A DNA stretch of 64,000 nucleotides from Alphaproteobacteria bacterium. Lineage in GTDB: Bacteria; Pseudomonadota; Alphaproteobacteria; CACIAM-22H2. The stretch covers positions 127,724-191,723 of the forward strand of contig JAFKFM010000006.1 of NCBI GenBank assembly GCA_017308135.1, given 5' to 3'. Position numbers and translations under genes: made by a program. The notes beneath the pieces are model-generated. The model was not told the origin of the DNA. It did no database searches and worked only from the letters and a program-made list of their open reading frames with translations. Shown in pieces: positions 26,425 to 35,189 of this stretch. The stretch's first letter is position 1. Each line of letters opens with the position of its first letter.

Positions 26425-27177
26425 ATGTCCTCCCTCCTCTCCCGGTTGTCGCGCGGGCTCGGCGATCAACAAGGCCGCAAGCGCACGCTGGACGTCGCCG
26501 ATCTGGTCGAACCCGGCCGGACGACGCAGGTGCGCGTGACGCGCAATCCGCGCGCGCGGCGCATTTCCTTGCGCGTCGATCCGACCGATGGCGCGGTCGC
26601 GTTGACCGTGCCGTGGCATGTGTCGATCGAGGAAGGCTTGCGCTTCGCCCGGCGCGAGGCCGAGTGGCTGCGCAAGCGCCTCGAAAGATTACCCGAATCG
26701 GCGCCCTTCGCGGCCGGCGCGGAATTCGACTTTTTGGGCAAGCGCGTGCGCGTCGAACATGAGCCGGGCGGCGGGCCGACGCGCCTCGACGGCGACACGC
26801 TACGCGTGGGCGGCGATGCGGCGTTCGTCGCGCGCCGGGTGCGCGATTTCCTGCGCGCGCAAGCGCGAACCGTGTTGCTGGCGAAATCCCGCGACGCGGC
26901 GCAGCGCATCGGCAAGACGGTGCGCGCCGTGCGCATAGCAGACCCCAGATCGCGCTGGGGTTCGGCGGCGCAGGGCGGGCGGCTTTCCTATTCCTGGCGG
27001 CTGGTGCTCGCCCCCGTCTTCGTGCTGGACTATGTCGTCGCGCACGAAGTGGCGCATCTGGCCCATATGAATCACGGGCCCCGCTTCTGGGCGACGGTCG
27101 AACAACTCTACGGCGATCATCGGGCCGCCAAGGCTTGGCTCGCCGAGCACGGAACGAAACTCCACCGGCATGGCTGA
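26425..27177 (+). CDS. YgjP/SprT-like zinc metallopeptidase-domain protein
   Basis: 250-residue protein of the YgjP (DUF45) family. The zinc site HEVAHLAHMNHGPRFW near residues 210-225 has the HExxH pair and the third His; upstream is the family block ADPRSRWGSAAQGGRLSYSW. Cytoplasmic, no signal. Family members are presumed metal-dependent proteases or hydrolases, with no established substrate. ATG 26425 is used; GTG 26416 is an alternative. Overlaps the next gene by 8 nt. Confidence 0.85.
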   Translation: MSSLLSRLSRGLGDQQGRKRTLDVADLVEPGRTTQVRVTRNPRARRISLRVDPTDGAVALTVPWHVSIEEGLRFARREAEWLRKRLERLPESAPFAAGAEFDFLGKRVRVEHEPGGGPTRLDGDTLRVGGDAAFVARRVRDFLRAQARTVLLAKSRDAAQRIGKTVRAVRIADPRSRWGSAAQGGRLSYSWRLVLAPVFVLDYVVAHEVAHLAHMNHGPRFWATVEQLYGDHRAAKAWLAEHGTKLHRHG

Positions 27178-28366
27178 ACAAGCGCGCGCGACGGCGGGCA
27201 CGATCGCGTTGCTCACCTTGATCTCGATCCTCGGGCAATTGTCGATCGGCCTTTACACGCCGTCGCTGCCCTCGCTCGCCCAGGCCTTGGGCGCGGCGGC
27301 GGGCGAGATCAAGCTGACCATGACGGTGTTCCTCGCGTCATTCGCGGTCGCGCAGTTGTTCTGGGGCGCCTTCTCCGACCGCTTCGGCCGCCGGCCGATT
27401 CTGTTCGCGGGCGTGATCGTCTATCTCGCGGGCACCATCATCTGCATGACCGCCGGCTCGATCGGCATTCTGATCGCCGGGCGCTTCATCCAAGGGATCG
27501 GCGCTTGCGTAGGCGTCACGATTTCGCGCGCCGTGGTGCGCGACCGTTACGATCGCGTGCAAGGGGCGCGCACCCTCGCCTTCATCGGCATGGCGATGGC
27601 GGCGGGCCCGGCCATCGCACCCGTTCTTGGCGGACAGTTGCAGGTGTTGTTCGGCTGGCGCGCCGCCTTCGCCGCGTTGCTGCTGATCGGTGCTGGAATC
27701 GGGCTTGCCACCTATCTGCGGCTCGACGAAAGCATCCGGCAACGCGATCCCGCCGCCACCGACCCCGTCCGGTTGATGACGAATTACGGCGCCTTGCTGC
27801 GCAGCCGGATCTACATCGCCTATTCCGGGCTGACCGCGGCATTCTTCGGCGGGCTGATGGCGTTCGCGACCGGCCTGCCCTTCGTGATGATCGACGGCTT
27901 CGGGATGAGCCCCGCCTTGTTCGGCTTCATGCCGCTGTTCACGGTGGTCGGCTATTTCTCCGGTTCCACGCTCGCGGGCAAACGCACCGGGCGCGATCCG
28001 TCGCATAAGCTGGCCCGTATCGGTGCGGGTTGCGCGCTCGCCGGCGGCATGGCCTATGCGGCGGTCACGTTGCTGGGGCTGGAAGCGCCGGCCACCGTGA
28101 TCGCGCCGATGATGATCTATATGTTCGGCTACGGCCTCGTCTTGCCCTCCGCCCTCGCCGCCGCGATGCAGCCTTTCGCGCAGATGGCGGGAACCGCCGC
28201 CGCCCTGCAAGGCTTCGCGCAGATGGCGATGGGCGCCAGCGTCACATTGATCGTCGCCGCTTTCGCCGACGGCAGCGCGCGGTCGATGGCGTTGGCGATC
28301 GCGGCCGCATCGATTCTGGTCGCGGTCTTCGCCTGGCTCGCCCCCGCCGAGAGCAAACACGCATGA
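27170..28366 (+). CDS. Bcr/CflA-type MFS drug efflux transporter (copy 1)
   Basis: 398-residue, 12-helix major facilitator protein. QLSIGLYTPSLPSLAQALG near residue 23 and the motif-A loop GAFSDRFGRRPIL near 62 place it in the Bcr/CflA (DHA1) drug:H+ antiporter group, which exports bicyclomycin, chloramphenicol or sulfonamides in other species. Overlaps the protease-like gene by 8 nt and its TGA overlaps the next ATG. The neighbour is clearly a paralogue, so the pair arose by duplication. Confidence 0.9.
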   Translation: MAEQARATAGTIALLTLISILGQLSIGLYTPSLPSLAQALGAAAGEIKLTMTVFLASFAVAQLFWGAFSDRFGRRPILFAGVIVYLAGTIICMTAGSIGILIAGRFIQGIGACVGVTISRAVVRDRYDRVQGARTLAFIGMAMAAGPAIAPVLGGQLQVLFGWRAAFAALLLIGAGIGLATYLRLDESIRQRDPAATDPVRLMTNYGALLRSRIYIAYSGLTAAFFGGLMAFATGLPFVMIDGFGMSPALFGFMPLFTVVGYFSGSTLAGKRTGRDPSHKLARIGAGCALAGGMAYAAVTLLGLEAPATVIAPMMIYMFGYGLVLPSALAAAMQPFAQMAGTAAALQGFAQMAMGASVTLIVAAFADGSARSMALAIAAASILVAVFAWLAPAESKHA

Positions 28367-29550
28367 CCGCCGGGCGCTACGTCTTCGCGCTGATCGTCGG
28401 CATGGTGGCCATCGGGCCGCTGTCGACCGATCTTTATCTGCCCTCGCTGCCCGCGATCGGTAAAGCGCTGGACGCCGACGTGGCACGCGTGCAGCTCACG
28501 CTGTCCGCCTATATGTGCGCTTTCGCGGTCGTGCAGCTCGTCTACGGCCCGCTATCCGATCGTTACGGCCGTCGGCCGGTGGCGATCGCGGGCATCGCGA
28601 TCTACACGGCGGCCAGCCTCGCCTGCGCGCTCGCCCCCACGATCGAAGCGTTGATCTGGGGCCGGGCGGGTCAAGCGGCCGGCGCCTGTGCGGGCGTGGT
28701 GCTCGGCCGCGCGATCGTGCGCGACGTCTATGGCCGCGACGGCGCCGCGCGCGCTTTGGCCATCGTCGGATCGATCATGGCGTTCGCACCCGCCATCGGA
28801 CCGATCTTCGGCGGCTTCATCGAAGTCGCGTTCGGTTGGCGCTGGAATTTCGTGCTGCTGCTCGGCTTCGCGCTGGTGCTGCTAGCGGGGCTCGTCTTCG
28901 GTCTCGACGAGACCAACGCGCACAAGGACCCCGCCGCGACCGATCCCGGCCGCATGCTGCGCAATTTCGCGCTGCTGCTCGCCAGCCGCACATATCTCGG
29001 CTACGCGCTGGTCGTGTCGCTTTGCTATGGCGGGTTCTTTGCCTTCATTTCCGGCTCGCCCTTCGTGTTGATCGAGGTGCTGGGCCTGTCGCCGCCGGAA
29101 TACGCGGGCTTCTTCCTGATTTGCGTGATCGGCTATGTCGTCGGCGCGCAATTGACCGTGCGGCTCAGCAAAAGCTGGGGCGCGGATAAATTGCTGCGGC
29201 TGGGCACCTGCCTCAACGTCGCGGGCGGGGCGGCGATGCTGCTCGTCGCTTCCGGCGGCTTCGCCACACCCGGCTTGATCGGCGCCACGCTGCTAACGGC
29301 GCCGATGGCGGTCTATATGGCCGGCATGGGCATCGTGCTGCCCAATGGCCAGGGTGCCGCACTTGGCCCCTATCCCACGATGGCGGGGGCGGCGTCGGCC
29401 CTGATGGGTTTCCTGCAAATGGCGACGGCGGCCTTCACCGGCATCGTGTTCGGCGCGTTGCATGCGGGCGGCACGACCGCCCTGCCCGCGATCGTGCTTG
29501 CTTGCGGGTCGGCCGCGTTCGTCAGCTTCGCGCTGCTCGCCAAACGCTAG
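28363..29550 (+). CDS. Bcr/CflA-type MFS drug efflux transporter (copy 2)
   Basis: 395-residue 12-helix transporter. The N-terminal IGPLSTDLYLPSLPAIGKAL and motif-A loop GPLSDRYGRRPVAI match Bcr/CflA exporters; helix 4 has AGACAGVVLGRAIVRDVYG, parallel to GACVGVTISRAVVRDRY in copy 1. Coupled to copy 1 by ATGA. Substrate unknown. Its stop overlaps the stop of the convergent PBP1A gene (CTAG, 29547-29550), so no terminator separates them. Confidence 0.9.
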   Translation: MTAGRYVFALIVGMVAIGPLSTDLYLPSLPAIGKALDADVARVQLTLSAYMCAFAVVQLVYGPLSDRYGRRPVAIAGIAIYTAASLACALAPTIEALIWGRAGQAAGACAGVVLGRAIVRDVYGRDGAARALAIVGSIMAFAPAIGPIFGGFIEVAFGWRWNFVLLLGFALVLLAGLVFGLDETNAHKDPAATDPGRMLRNFALLLASRTYLGYALVVSLCYGGFFAFISGSPFVLIEVLGLSPPEYAGFFLICVIGYVVGAQLTVRLSKSWGADKLLRLGTCLNVAGGAAMLLVASGGFATPGLIGATLLTAPMAVYMAGMGIVLPNGQGAALGPYPTMAGAASALMGFLQMATAAFTGIVFGALHAGGTTALPAIVLACGSAAFVSFALLAKR

Positions 29551-31724
29551 TTGGTGGTGCCGTGATTGGGCGTGTAGCCCGGATCGCCGGGCAATAGCCC
29601 GCGATAGTCGCGCTGAGATTCGTCGATCATGCGTTGCGCGGGCGCGCTGGGTGATGCGGGCACGCGCAGGACCTGGCCTTGCGATTCGGGTGTTGGCGCC
29701 GACGGCGCTTGCAGCGATTGGAACAGCCGCGCGAACCAGCCCGGTTGTTCGATCGGGATATCGCCGGGCAGCGGGCGCGCGGGCAGGCCGCGATGCGCTT
29801 CGAGCATCACGCTGCGCCACAACCGGGCGGGCAACGTACCGCCAGTGATGCGGCGCATATCGTCGCGATCGTCGTTGCCGAACCACGCCCCGCCCACGTA
29901 ATCGGCGGTGAAGCCGATGAACAGCGCGTCGCGATAATCCTGCGTCGTGCCCGTTTTGCCGGCGGTCGGCCGGTCCAGCGCGGCCGCACGGCCCGAGCCT
30001 TCCTTCACCACCGCCGTCAGCAATTCGGTCATCGCGGCCAAAGCCGGTTTCTCGACGACCATGCCGGGGCCCGAGCCTTGGCGGCGATACAGCACGGTGC
30101 CGCCCGCATCGCGGATTTCGGTGATCGCATGCGGGATGACGCCCTCGCCGCCATTGGCGAAAGGCGCATAGGCGGCAACCATTTCCAGCAGCGTGGTTTC
30201 CGACGTGCCCAGCGCGATCGACAGATCGCGGCGCAAGGGCGAGGCCACGCCCAAACGCTGCGCGGTGCGCAGCACGTTGTCGATGCCCGCCTGCTGGGCC
30301 ACGCGGATCGCGGCCGTGTTGACCGAACGCGCGAACGCGTCGTGCACGGTCATATCGCCGAAGACGCGCCCGTCGATATTCTGCGGGCGCCAATCGCGGA
30401 TCTGAAGCGGCGCACCCGACACGATATCGGTCGTCTTCAACCCATGTTCGATGCCCGCGAGATAGACGAAGGTTTTGAACGACGAGCCGGGCTGGCGGCG
30501 CGCTTCGGTCGCGCGATTGAAGGGGCTGGTCGCGTAATCGCGCCCGCCGACCAGCGCCTGCACCGCACCGTCGGGCTTCATCAACACGAAGGCGCCCTGT
30601 TCGACCTCCGCGCGCGGGCCTTCGCGGTTGAGGATATCGGCGAGCGCCGTTTCGGCCGCGCGCTGCAAGCGCTGATCGATCGTGGTGACGATCGTCAAAT
30701 CCCGATCGGCGAAGCCGACGAAGCCTTGCACCTGATCGAGCAGCCAATCGGTGAAATAGCGATTGCCGCGCTGGGCTTGGGTGAAGCTGGGGCTCGACAC
30801 CGGCATCGTGCCCGCCGTCTGGCGCTGGGTAGATGTCAAGAATCCCGCCTCGACCATATTGTCGAGCACGTCGGAGGCGCGCGCCTTGGCGCGCGGCAGG
30901 CTGGCGGTGGGTGCCAAGCGTGACGGCGCTTTCAGAAGCCCCGCGATGATCGCGGCTTCGTGGACATTCACCTCGCGCGCCGATTTGCCGAAATAGCGCC
31001 GCGCGGCGGCTTCCACACCATAGGTGCCCGCCCCCAGATAGACGCGGTTCAAATAGAGCGTGAGGATCTGTTCCTTGGTAAATTTGCGCTCCAGCCAGAA
31101 GGCGAGCAGCAATTCACGGATCTTGCGCTCGGCCGAACGGTCGTTGTCGAGAAACACGTTCTTGGCGAGCTGCTGGGTGATCGTCGAGCCGCCTTGCACG
31201 ACGCGACCCGCCTGAAGATTGGCGACGAAAGCGCGCGCGATGCCGCGCGGATCGACGCCGAAATGCTCGTAGAAGCGCCGATCCTCGGTCGCCAACACGG
31301 CCATCGGCAGATAGGCCGGCATCTCGTCCAGGCGCACGAGACCGCCATAGAGATCGCCATAGGTCGCGACCGTGTCGCCGCCCGCATCGACGAAAGTCAT
31401 CGCCGGGCGGCGGTCGAAACGCTCGATCCGATCGATCGGCGGCAGGGTCAGCGCGAAATAGGCGAGCGCCCCGGCCCCTGCGATACCGCCCCAAATGCCA
31501 ACGACGAGACCCCATTTGAGGGCGAATTTCGCGATCTTGCCAAAGCGGCCGCCGCCGCCGCCGCGCCTCTTGGCGGATTTGTCGGCTTTGGCGCGCTTGG
31601 GCTTGGGGCTCCGCCTTGGCGGTCGCGATTCCGGGTCGGCGCGCAAGGAATCCCCGCGTTCGGCCGTATCGGCGGCGGACCGTTCGAAGCTCGGCTCGCG
31701 CCGGGAGATTCTGCGACTCGACAT
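29547..31724 (-). CDS. mrcA: Penicillin-binding protein 1A (bifunctional transglycosylase/transpeptidase)
   Basis: 725-residue class A PBP that polymerises and cross-links peptidoglycan at the outer face of the inner membrane. Long basic, Pro/Gly-rich cytoplasmic tail (1-68), one helix (about 70-92), GT51 domain with catalytic Glu in ATEDRRFYEHFGVD and QGGSTITQQLAKNVFL, then a transpeptidase domain with SxxK in PGSSFKTFVYLAG, SxN in RSVNTAAIR and KTG in AGKTGTTQDYRDA. A Pro-rich C-terminal tail follows. Naming as PBP1A rather than PBP1C or 2D is by overall layout. Confidence 0.92.
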   Translation of the reverse strand: MSSRRISRREPSFERSAADTAERGDSLRADPESRPPRRSPKPKRAKADKSAKRRGGGGGRFGKIAKFALKWGLVVGIWGGIAGAGALAYFALTLPPIDRIERFDRRPAMTFVDAGGDTVATYGDLYGGLVRLDEMPAYLPMAVLATEDRRFYEHFGVDPRGIARAFVANLQAGRVVQGGSTITQQLAKNVFLDNDRSAERKIRELLLAFWLERKFTKEQILTLYLNRVYLGAGTYGVEAAARRYFGKSAREVNVHEAAIIAGLLKAPSRLAPTASLPRAKARASDVLDNMVEAGFLTSTQRQTAGTMPVSSPSFTQAQRGNRYFTDWLLDQVQGFVGFADRDLTIVTTIDQRLQRAAETALADILNREGPRAEVEQGAFVLMKPDGAVQALVGGRDYATSPFNRATEARRQPGSSFKTFVYLAGIEHGLKTTDIVSGAPLQIRDWRPQNIDGRVFGDMTVHDAFARSVNTAAIRVAQQAGIDNVLRTAQRLGVASPLRRDLSIALGTSETTLLEMVAAYAPFANGGEGVIPHAITEIRDAGGTVLYRRQGSGPGMVVEKPALAAMTELLTAVVKEGSGRAAALDRPTAGKTGTTQDYRDALFIGFTADYVGGAWFGNDDRDDMRRITGGTLPARLWRSVMLEAHRGLPARPLPGDIPIEQPGWFARLFQSLQAPSAPTPESQGQVLRVPASPSAPAQRMIDESQRDYRGLLPGDPGYTPNHGTTN

Positions 31725-31777
31725 AGGCGGATTCTACCGCCGAATCCGCCGGATTTATGGCGAAGCCGCGCCGAAGC

Positions 31778-32386
31778 TTAGGCCAGGGCGGCCAGACCCT
31801 TGGCCATCGCCGGGCGGGCGAAAACCCGCGCGATATAGGCCTGGAGATGGGCGAGGTCCGCCACGCCGGGTATGTCCTTCGCCCGGCGCGCGGCCGGGGC
31901 AAGGGCGAGATCGGCGATGGTGAATTCGTCGCCCGCGATGAACGGGCGGCCATCGGCGAGCGCCTTGTCGGCCTGGCCCAGCGCCGTCGCGACGCGCGCG
32001 GCGAGCCATTCGCCCACGGGGGCCGGCTTGTCGGCGAGCTTCGACATCGAGAAGCCGATATAGGCGCCGACGGCACCCGACACATCGGACGCCGCATAGG
32101 CGACCAAGCGCAGCACATCCGCCTTCTTGGCGGCGGGCAGCAGCTTGCCGGTCTTGTCGGCGAGATAGAGCAGGATCGCGCAAGACTGCGCGAGCTTCAC
32201 GCCGGCCGCGTCATCGACCATGGCGGGCACTTGGCCCGCCGGGTTGATCGCCAGGAATTCCGCCGTCTTTTGCTCGCCCTTCGACAGGTCGAGCTTATGC
32301 AGCGTGTAGGGCAAACCGAATTCCTCCAACGCGCAGCTGGCGCGCTGCGCGTTGGAGGTGTTCGCGGCGTAAAGATGCAGCGCCAT
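31778..32386 (-). CDS. Glutathione S-transferase family protein
   Basis: 202-residue two-domain GST: thioredoxin-like N-terminal half with LYAANTSNAQRASCALEE at 4-21 and the cis-Pro block NPAGQVPAMVD near 48, then a helical C-terminal half with FIAGDEFTIADLALAP near 148 (N-capping motif). Ser/Asn near residue 10-14 may activate glutathione. Its ATG overlaps the stop of the upstream ABC ATPase gene as TAATG, an unexpected pairing. Substrate unknown. Confidence 0.87.
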   Translation of the reverse strand: MALHLYAANTSNAQRASCALEEFGLPYTLHKLDLSKGEQKTAEFLAINPAGQVPAMVDDAAGVKLAQSCAILLYLADKTGKLLPAAKKADVLRLVAYAASDVSGAVGAYIGFSMSKLADKPAPVGEWLAARVATALGQADKALADGRPFIAGDEFTIADLALAPAARRAKDIPGVADLAHLQAYIARVFARPAMAKGLAALA

Positions 32387-33432
32387 TAGAGACGACGGCC
32401 GGAAGCGGCGTCGAACACATGGAACATGCCGGGCTTGGGCGTGAGCTTGATGTGCTCGCCCGGACGGAAGGCATGACGCTCGCTGAACACGGCGGTCGTG
32501 TCCTGACCGTCGATTTCGAACAGCACCAGCGTTTCCGCACCCGTCGGCTCGATCACCTTGACCGTCGCCGGCAAGCCTTCACCGCCGGTGGCGAGCGTGA
32601 GGTGTTCGGGCCGGATGCCGACCTTGAGATCGGAGCCCGCACCCTTGGGGGCCTGAACCTTCAAGCCGCCGGGCAGTTCGACCGCGCCGCCATTGGCCTT
32701 GGCCTTCAGGAAGTTCATCGCCGGCGAGCCGATGAAGCCCGCGACGAACAGGTTCGCCGGGCTGTCGTACAGCTCGAGCGGCGTGCCGATCTGCTCGACG
32801 ATGCCGTCATGCATGACGACGATGCGGTCGGCCATCGTCATCGCTTCGATCTGGTCGTGCGTGACGTAGACGGTCGTGGTCTTCAGGCGCTGGTGCAGCG
32901 CCTTGATTTCCGTGCGCATCGCGACGCGCAGCTTGGCGTCGAGGTTCGACAACGGTTCGTCGAACAGGAACACCTGCGGGTCGCGCACGATCGCGCGGCC
33001 CATGGCGACGCGCTGGCGCTGACCGCCCGACAACTGCTTCGGGTAACGGTCGAGATACTTCTCGAGGTTCAGAATCTCGGACGCGCGCTTCACGCGCTTG
33101 TCGATCTCGGCCTTGTCGGCTTTGCGCAGCGTCAGCGAGAACGCCATGTTGTCGCGCACGGTCATGTGCGGATACAGCGCATAGTTCTGGAACACCATCG
33201 CGACGTCGCGTTCCTTCGGCGGCAGGTGGTTCACCACCCGGTTTCCGATCGAGATTTCGCCGCCGGAGATTTCCTCCAGACCCGCGATCATACGCAGCAG
33301 GGTCGACTTGCCGCAGCCCGAGGGACCGACCAGAACAACGAATTCGCCGTCCGCGATTTCGACGTCCACGCCGTGAATGACGGCCGTGTTGCCATAAGCC
33401 TTGCGAACGTCACGTACAGATACGCCAGCCAT
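32386..33432 (-). CDS. Orphan MalK/UgpC-type ABC transporter ATP-binding protein
   Basis: 348-residue ATPase of the sugar/polyol importer class, paralogous to the ugpC at 10232. Walker [10 protein letters not shown] near 38, Q-loop [10 protein letters not shown], signature [14 protein letters not shown], Walker [12 protein letters not shown] and switch YVTHDQIEAM are intact, with the C-terminal OB domain ([19 protein letters not shown]). No permease or binding protein is adjacent, so it probably serves one or several transporters encoded elsewhere. GGGGGA lies 8 nt before the ATG. Confidence 0.88.
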   Translation of the reverse strand: MAGVSVRDVRKAYGNTAVIHGVDVEIADGEFVVLVGPSGCGKSTLLRMIAGLEEISGGEISIGNRVVNHLPPKERDVAMVFQNYALYPHMTVRDNMAFSLTLRKADKAEIDKRVKRASEILNLEKYLDRYPKQLSGGQRQRVAMGRAIVRDPQVFLFDEPLSNLDAKLRVAMRTEIKALHQRLKTTTVYVTHDQIEAMTMADRIVVMHDGIVEQIGTPLELYDSPANLFVAGFIGSPAMNFLKAKANGGAVELPGGLKVQAPKGAGSDLKVGIRPEHLTLATGGEGLPATVKVIEPTGAETLVLFEIDGQDTTAVFSERHAFRPGEHIKLTPKPGMFHVFDAASGRRL

Positions 33433-33636
33433 AGGTGTTTCCCCCGTTGGAATTATGGGGGGCAGATTAATGCGATACACCCGCCTTGGGCAACCTGAAG
33501 ATTGCGCCGGAGTACCGTTCCGCGATGCAATAAAACCGACGGCGGCGATGTGATTACAAAAGCAGGCGGTTTCAAGTCATGGAACCGGCCGCGACGTGAA
33601 GTTCAAAAATTGGGCAAAAGAACCGGGCCCAAAAGA

Positions 33637-33672
33637 AAAAGCGCGGGAACGGCGATGCGTCCCCGCGCTTTT
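33637..33672 (-). terminator. Rho-independent terminator of the HU gene
   Basis: Arms AAAAGCGCGGG (33637-33647) and CCCCGCGCTTTT (33661-33672) pair around a 13-nt loop; on the minus strand the stem is followed by a T-rich run. It lies 30 nt after the HU stop. Otherwise the 269 bp between the ABC ATPase start and the HU stop hold no gene. Confidence 0.85.
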
Positions 33673-33701
33673 ATTCCGGCCCGAAAGCCGGGCAAGAAAG
33701 C

Positions 33702-33992
33702 TTAGACGGCTTCCTTGAGATCCTTGGCGGCGCGGAAAGCGACCTTCTTCGACGCCTTGATCTTGATCTGCTCGCCCGTGGCCGGGTTACGGCCGAGGCG
33801 CGCCGGACGCTTGCGAACCTGGAAAATGCCCAGGCCCGGAACGCGGATCTTGGCACCCTTCTTCAGGCTCTTCGTCAGCGCGGCGACGAAGCCGTCGAGG
33901 ATCTCGACCGACTGCTTCTTGGGGATCTCATGCTTCTCAGCGAGCTCATACGCGATCGCCTTGAGCGTAACGACTTCCTGCTTCTCGGCCAT
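33702..33992 (-). CDS. HU/IHF-family DNA-binding protein
   Basis: 96-residue histone-like protein that bends and compacts DNA. The arm motif VPGLGIFQVRKRPARLGRNP with ATGEQIKIKA near 50-78 is the HU/IHF signature, and the C-terminus VAFRAAKDLKEAV is typical of HU. A GAGGAGG sits 10 nt before the ATG and a strong terminator follows, as expected for a highly expressed monocistronic gene. Slightly longer than E. coli HU (90 residues). Confidence 0.95.
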   Translation of the reverse strand: MAEKQEVVTLKAIAYELAEKHEIPKKQSVEILDGFVAALTKSLKKGAKIRVPGLGIFQVRKRPARLGRNPATGEQIKIKASKKVAFRAAKDLKEAV

Positions 33993-34300
33993 TGAGGTAG
34001 GCCTCCTCTAACGGGTTTCTTCCTTTTCGACGCCCCCGAGCGGACTTCGAACGCGCTATCGCGCCGTTCATCGAACCTTCGAGTTGCGCCGCCCCCATCC
34101 CCTCGCACCCGCATCAAAGCCCGGATTTACGGGCGATTCGAAGCGAATCGGAGAGGGTGGCTGCGAATCGGTATGCCCCTTCGACCGATTCGGGGCAAGC
34201 ACAAAAAAATGAGAAATGCCGATGGAATCGGTATTTCTTGCGCTTCCGATCCGAAAAACACCGGAAATCCGGGTTTTTACGACGGTCGGCGCCGAACGAT
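33993..34300. promoter_or_regulatory. HU upstream region with repeated GAATCG motifs
   Basis: 308 bp without a gene. It holds the HU promoter (not pinned down) and a cluster of GAATCG(G) words: a perfect inverted repeat CGATTCG-AAG-CGAATCG at 34134-34150, a second pair CGAATCGG (34164-34171) with CCGATTCG (34185-34192), and one more GAATCGG at 34225-34231. The cluster may bind a regulator of HU. The terminator of the kinase gene is at its right end. Confidence 0.4.
34254..34278 (-). terminator. Terminator after the P-loop kinase gene
   Basis: Hairpin AAAAACACCGG / CCGGGTTTTT around AAAT with one mismatch, ending in a T-run on the minus strand, 22 nt after the kinase stop. The A/T-rich outer stem is symmetric, so it could also stop transcription arriving from the other side. 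It closes the long minus-strand unit that begins with the chemoreceptor gene. Confidence 0.7.
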
Positions 34301-34819
34301 TCAATGTCGCGGCACGACGCCGCGCACGCGCGAAGCCAGTATTTCCGCGGCTTGAGATGCGGAAGTCGCGGCCGTATCGACGCGAATATCCGCGTCGTCC
34401 CACCGGCGATAGTCGCGCGCGACGACGGCCGACCATTCGACTTTCGGCACGCCGGGCAGATCGTTCATCCGGCCTTCCAAACGTTCGCGATGAAGGCCCG
34501 CATCGGCGCAGACGATCTCCACGCCCAGAAATTCGGCATGCGCGCGACGCGCCGCTTGGCGGAAACCCTCGCGCGTCAACGGCCACGGATTGACGCAATC
34601 GACAATCGCGTCCCGCCCGGTTTCCAGATTGGAAACGGCGAGTGCGGCCGCGATGTCGTAGCCTTCGGGCCCGATCGCGCGGCCGGGATCGAGGCTGCGC
34701 AACGCGCCTTCGATCGCATCGACGCGCAAATAGACCGCACCGATCGCGCGCGCCAGCAATTTGGCGATCGTCGATTTTCCGGTTCCCGGCAGGCCGGCAA
34801 AAGCGATCAGAACCGCCAT
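34301..34819 (-). CDS. P-loop kinase-like ATPase (AAA_33/zeta-like)
   Basis: 172-residue single-domain P-loop protein: Walker A AGLPGTGKST at 8-17, VDAIEGALRS near 34 in the position of the substrate lid, VVDCVNPWPLTREGFRQAA near 74 and a C-terminal half typical of small kinases. Proteins of this type phosphorylate small molecules (for example gluconate, chloramphenicol, UDP-sugars), but no specific substrate is visible. It begins 1 nt after the preceding stop. Confidence 0.8.
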   Translation of the reverse strand: MAVLIAFAGLPGTGKSTIAKLLARAIGAVYLRVDAIEGALRSLDPGRAIGPEGYDIAAALAVSNLETGRDAIVDCVNPWPLTREGFRQAARRAHAEFLGVEIVCADAGLHRERLEGRMNDLPGVPKVEWSAVVARDYRRWDDADIRVDTAATSASQAAEILASRVRGVVPRH

Positions 34820-34820
34820 T

Positions 34821-35150
34821 TCAGCTTGTCGGCCGCGCGCAGCGTTCCCACACTTCGTCGCTCGCAGCACCTTCGGGCCGGAACAACATGGTGCGGTCGT
34901 TGACCAAGCGCATCGCGACGCGCTTGCCCGCTTCGCGTTCGCCCGCCGGCGCCAAATACGAAAAATCGTGACGGCGGTAATCGCCGTCGATCGCTTTGCC
35001 GGCCGGCGTCACGATCTTGGGCCCGGCGATATTGAGATGACGGCGCGACGTGGTCGAACACCAATCCCCATCGATCGCATCGGCGAAGGCCGATCCGGCG
35101 AACGCGACACAAGCGATGCACGCAACGAAGGCACCAACCGGAATTCGCAT
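34821..35150 (-). CDS. Exported hypothetical protein
   Basis: 109-residue protein with a signal peptide (RIPVGAFVACIACVAFAGSAFA, cleavage near residue 23) and a mature domain with two Cys (GDWCSTT and ERCARPT) that may pair in the periplasm, plus the stretch RRHDFSYLAPAGEREAG. GGGGAGGGAG precedes the ATG. No family is recognised. It sits between the TonB-like protein and the kinase in a minus-strand run. Confidence 0.75.
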   Translation of the reverse strand: MRIPVGAFVACIACVAFAGSAFADAIDGDWCSTTSRRHLNIAGPKIVTPAGKAIDGDYRRHDFSYLAPAGEREAGKRVAMRLVNDRTMLFRPEGAASDEVWERCARPTS

Positions 35151-35189
35151 GGCTCCCTCCCCTTATGAGCGTCGAAACGCCGCTTATTC

